This document shows, piece after piece, positions 61,265 through 64,000 of a DNA stretch of 64,000 bases. Location of the stretch: positions 3,844,001-3,908,000 of the forward strand of contig NZ_CP134062.1 of assembly GCF_031583025.1 (NCBI RefSeq). The letters run 5' to 3'. Position numbers and translations under genes: made by a program. Under the pieces are notes generated by a model, which saw only the letters and a list, made by a program, of their open reading frames with translations, had not been told where the DNA came from and made no database searches. Position 1 is the stretch's first letter. Each line of letters starts with the position of its first letter. The DNA comes from Mycobacterium sp. Z3061. GTDB lineage: Bacteria > Actinomycetota > Actinomycetes > Mycobacteriales > Mycobacteriaceae.

Positions 61265-61304
61265 GGCAGCCAGGCTAACCGGACGGCCTGGCAGGATTGT
61301 CAGC

Positions 61305-62255
61305 ATGCCCGCACCCCTGTTGTTGCTGGACGGCGCCAGCATGTGGTTTCGCTCGTACTTCGGCGTGCCCTCATCCATCAAGGCTCCCGACGGCAGACCA
61401 GTGAACGCCGTGCGCGGATTCATCGATTCCATGGCAGTGGTGATCACCCAGCACAAGCCGAGCAGGCTGGCCGTGTGCCTGGACCTGGACTGGCGCCCAC
61501 AGTTCCGGGTGGACCTCATCCCCTCCTACAAAGCGCACCGCGTCGCCGAAGAAGAACCGGCCGGCGAACCTGACGTGGAAGAAGTTCCCGACGACCTCAC
61601 CCCCCAGGTCGACATGATCATGGAGTTGCTAGACGCCTTCGGAATCCCCACGGCCGGCGCTCCGGGCTTCGAGGCGGACGACGTACTGGGAACCCTGGCC
61701 GCCCAGGAACGCAACGACCCGGTGGTGGTGGTCAGCGGAGACCGCGATCTGCTGCAGGTGGTCGCCGACGAACCCGTCCCCGTGAAGGTGCTCTACCTGG
61801 GCCGCGGCCTGTCCAAGGCCACCTTGTTCGGACCCGCCCAGGTCGCCGAACAGTATGGGGTACCGGTCGACAGGGCCGGACCGGCCTACGCCGAACTCGC
61901 GTTGCTGCGCGGTGATCCGTCCGACGGCCTGCCGGGCGTGCCGGGAGTCGGCGAGAAGACCGCGGCCACGCTGCTCGCCCAGCACGGCTCCCTGGAGCAG
62001 ATCGTGGCGGCGGCCGAAGACCCAAAGTCCAAGATGGCCAAAGGGTTACGCACCAAATTGAAGTCCGCGACCGACTACATCGAGGCGGCTGAGAAGGTGG
62101 TGCGCGTGGCCACGGACGCGCCGGTCACCATCTCCACACCTACCGACGAGCTGCCGCTGCACGCGGCCGACCCGAAGCGCACCGCCGACCTTGCCACCCG
62201 GTACGGCGTCGGATCCTCGATCTCTCGCCTGCAAAAGGCGCTCGACGCCCTGTGA
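61305..62255 (+). CDS. 5'-3' exonuclease (Rv2090-like)
   Basis: This 316-aa protein starts at ATG 61305 ([22 protein letters not shown]). Metal-binding acidic residues of the polymerase-I-type 5' nuclease are visible: [11 protein letters not shown] (about 8), [12 protein letters not shown] (about 125), [13 protein letters not shown] (about 145), and the helix-hairpin-helix [24 protein letters not shown] (about 205-228). It should remove RNA primers or flaps in DNA replication and repair. The rule-based 61167 start is inside pepE and rejected. The gene ends 1 bp from the DUF4333 gene. Confidence 0.92.
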   Translation: MPAPLLLLDGASMWFRSYFGVPSSIKAPDGRPVNAVRGFIDSMAVVITQHKPSRLAVCLDLDWRPQFRVDLIPSYKAHRVAEEEPAGEPDVEEVPDDLTPQVDMIMELLDAFGIPTAGAPGFEADDVLGTLAAQERNDPVVVVSGDRDLLQVVADEPVPVKVLYLGRGLSKATLFGPAQVAEQYGVPVDRAGPAYAELALLRGDPSDGLPGVPGVGEKTAATLLAQHGSLEQIVAAAEDPKSKMAKGLRTKLKSATDYIEAAEKVVRVATDAPVTISTPTDELPLHAADPKRTADLATRYGVGSSISRLQKALDAL

Positions 62256-62256
62256 G

Positions 62257-62970
62257 TTACTGAGGCCTGCCGACCTCGTACGTGCCCTTGTCGTCCTGGA
62301 AGGTCACCGTCACGTGCTTGTTGGCGCCGTCGATGCTCACGGTGCAGTCGAAGGTGCCGCCCTTCTTGACGACCGGGTCCGAACCGCCGTTGCACTTGAC
62401 GTCCTTGACGTTCTTGGCGCCGTAGCCGTTGGTCTCGTCGGTCAGAATCGACTGCACATCGGTATTGGCCTTGTTGACGTTGAGCTTGGTGGTGACGAAG
62501 AACCCGGGCACGACGAAACCGAGCACCAGGATGACGACCACGAAAAGCAGCGCGATGCCGCCGATCACGGCGCCAAGGAAGGCTTTGGAACGCTTCTTGC
62601 CCTGCGGCGCCTGAGCGTAAGGCTGCTGCGGGTACTGTCCCGGCTGTCCGTACTGCTGTGGCTGACCGTACTGCTGCGGCTGACCGTACTGCTGTGGCTG
62701 ACCGTACTGCTGCGGTTGACCGTACTGCGGGGTGGCGCCGTACTGGGTTGCCTGCGAACCGAGGTCTGAGCCATACCCAGGCGACTGCTGCGGGTATGCG
62801 GGATCAGCCGGCTGCTGGTATCCGGGATACTCGGCGGCGGGGTACGACTGGGCATGCCAGGTCGCGTCCTGCCCCCCCGGCTGCTGCTGCCATGGCGAGC
62901 CCGCCACGGTCGGGTCCGAGGAACCCCCTGGCGGCTGCCATGACTGGTTTGGCCCCTGCGGTCCACTCAT
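62257..62970 (-). CDS. Gln/Tyr/Pro-rich membrane protein with DUF4333 domain (Rv2091c-like)
   Basis: The 237-aa protein starts at ATG 62970 ([19 protein letters not shown]). Residues 1 to about 125 are low-complexity Gln/Pro/Tyr/Gly with a run of QYGQPQ repeats; one membrane helix follows ([29 protein letters not shown], about 130-157), then an outer domain with two Cys ([14 protein letters not shown]) of the DUF4333 type. Position and type match Rv2091c. The repeat region (62648-62730) is a likely site of length change. Function unknown. Confidence 0.87.
   Translation of the reverse strand: MSGPQGPNQSWQPPGGSSDPTVAGSPWQQQPGGQDATWHAQSYPAAEYPGYQQPADPAYPQQSPGYGSDLGSQATQYGATPQYGQPQQYGQPQQYGQPQQYGQPQQYGQPGQYPQQPYAQAPQGKKRSKAFLGAVIGGIALLFVVVILVLGFVVPGFFVTTKLNVNKANTDVQSILTDETNGYGAKNVKDVKCNGGSDPVVKKGGTFDCTVSIDGANKHVTVTFQDDKGTYEVGRPQ
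62648..62730 (-). repeat. 18-bp tandem repeat encoding GQPQQY units
   Basis: Four complete units and one partial unit of an 18-nt repeat (CCGTACTGCTGTGGCTGA on the + strand) encode QPQQYG-type hexapeptides in the DUF4333 protein. Units differ only at wobble positions (TGTGGC versus TGCGGT/TGCGGC). Confidence 0.85.
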
Positions 62971-63060
62971 CGTTGCTCCTCAGTCTGATTTATCCTCGCC
63001 ACCGTCGGCCCCTGGTGGCCCCTGCACGCGTTCCGGATGTAACCGTAGCTCCGGCCTAGC

Positions 63061-64000
63061 CTACCCGGCGTCAACTGCGACGACGCCGCGCCGAATGTCA
63101 TTGATAGCGCGCTTGGCCGTCGACCGCACGTCAGGGTCGGGCGCGGCGTTGCGCACCTGGTCCAGCAGGTCGAGCACCTGGCGGCACCAGCGCACGAAAT
63201 CTCCGGCTGACAGCGGAGATCCCGACCCGTACGCATCGGCGGCCGCCAGCGTCGCGGCCAGGTCGCCGCTACGCGCCCAGCGGTAGATCACCTGGACGAA
63301 GCCGTCGTCGGGTTCGCGGGTCTGACCGATCCGATGGGTCTGCTCGTCGGCACGTAACGCCGCGGACAACCGCGCGGTCTGCCCGAGCGCCTGCCGCAGC
63401 CGCGGTGTCGGGACGTCAGTGCCGAAGGGCGCCCCCGGACCGTCACCGCCGCGGGCCTCATAGAGCACGGCCGACACCACCGCGGCCAACTCGGCGGGCT
63501 TCAGCCCCGCCCACGCACCGGTGCGCAGGCACTCTGCCACCAAAAGGTCGCTCTCGCTGTAGATCCGGGCCAGCAACCGGCCATCGTCGGTGACGTGCGG
63601 GTCCGTCGGCGGCCCCTGGATGAACTCGCGTTCGGTTAGCAGTCCGACGATCCGGTCGAAGGTGCGAGCCAGGGAGTTGGTGGCAGCGGCCACCTTTCGC
63701 TGCAGCTGCGCGTTGTCGCGTTCGATGCGCAGGTAGCGTTCGGCCTGGCGGACCTGCTCCTCCAGACCGGGCGAATTGTGGGAAGGGTGCCGGCGCAGCT
63801 GCTCGCGCAACGACGTCAGCTCCGGGTCGTAATGGGAATCGTCCTTCGGACGCCGGCCTGCCGGAATCGTCAGGCCCTCCACCGCTGAGCGCAGCGCGGA
63901 GGCCAGATCACGGCGCACCCGCGGCTGGCGGTGTTCGACCCGCTTGGGCAGCGTCATCGACCCGACCGGGGGCGTTGTACCCGAATAGTCGGCCGAGGAG
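63061..64000 (-). CDS. helY: ATP-dependent DEAD/DEAH-box helicase HelY, C-terminal part
   Basis: The frame is open to the right edge and ends at 63061, so about 313 codons of the C-terminus are seen; the helicase motor domains lie outside. The visible part carries a DSHCT-type C-terminal domain: FDRIVGLLTEREFIQGPP (about 160 in from the edge), RIYSESDLLVAECLRTGAWAGLKPAELAAVVSAVLYEARGG, QVLDLLDQVRNAAPDPDVRSTAKRAINDIRRGVVAVD. A Ski2-like DNA/RNA helicase. Position after Rv2091c-like fits Rv2092c (helY). Confidence 0.88.
   Translation of the reverse strand, partial: SSADYSGTTPPVGSMTLPKRVEHRQPRVRRDLASALRSAVEGLTIPAGRRPKDDSHYDPELTSLREQLRRHPSHNSPGLEEQVRQAERYLRIERDNAQLQRKVAAATNSLARTFDRIVGLLTEREFIQGPPTDPHVTDDGRLLARIYSESDLLVAECLRTGAWAGLKPAELAAVVSAVLYEARGGDGPGAPFGTDVPTPRLRQALGQTARLSAALRADEQTHRIGQTREPDDGFVQVIYRWARSGDLAATLAAADAYGSGSPLSAGDFVRWCRQVLDLLDQVRNAAPDPDVRSTAKRAINDIRRGVVAVDAG

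Overview
This window is chromosomal DNA of a slow-growing Mycobacterium. The evidence is high G+C with GTG starts and many 4-nt start/stop overlaps, a PE_PGRS gene, a PE gene with NxGxGN repeats, and close gene-order agreement with the M. tuberculosis segment running from about lipT (Rv2045c) to helY (Rv2092c). Rv numbers below are recalled from memory and used as positional and sequence landmarks, not search results.

Left part (1-26 kb): the end of a phosphotransferase gene, lipT, lppI, a PE_PGRS gene, an Rv2047c-type SDR/PEP-swivel fusion, and the giant two-module polyketide synthase pks12 (about 12.4 kb), which makes the mycoketide chain. After it come rbpA (RNA polymerase-binding protein), a split ppm1/lnt pair (dolichol-phosphate-mannose synthase and apolipoprotein N-acyltransferase), an amidohydrolase and fxsA. 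The PE_PGRS gene contains a 23-base match to an Illumina TruSeq adapter plus a one-base frame loss, so its 3' end is an assembly problem and not biology.

Middle (26-51 kb): a dienelactone hydrolase, a secreted protein, a PPOX-type F420 enzyme, an SDR, and a PE gene whose tail is MPTR-like. The cobalamin genes follow in two blocks: cobN, then cobG-cobH-cobIJ on one strand facing blaC-cobK-cobM-cobL-SDR on the other. Between cobN and cobG sits a roughly 9.5 kb accessory block: a molybdopterin oxidoreductase, an SDR, a TetR regulator, two overlapping DUF2236 oxygenase-like genes, a Baeyer-Villiger-type monooxygenase, an FAD monooxygenase, a hydrolase, and a 51-aa His-rich lipoprotein under a Fur/Zur-like box. 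The blaC gene overlaps cobK directly, with no sigC between them.

Right part (51-64 kb): a Rv2074-type F420 flavin/deazaflavin-split-barrel protein, a PLC-like secreted protein, a + strand cassette of DUF2563, a long helical 'TPR repeat region' protein, a Rv2083-like Gly/Pro-rich protein, a membrane protein and a 716-aa protein with a low-GC N-terminal half. Then come pepE, a 5'-3' exonuclease, a DUF4333 membrane protein and the C-terminal part of helY, which runs off the end.

The most interesting leads are the Zur-box/His-rich lipoprotein unit, the 53-60 kb cassette resembling type VII secretion-associated proteins with its compositional break, the PE-MPTR hybrid, the capture of blaC (with a canonical SDN motif) into the cobalamin gene train, and the adapter artefact.
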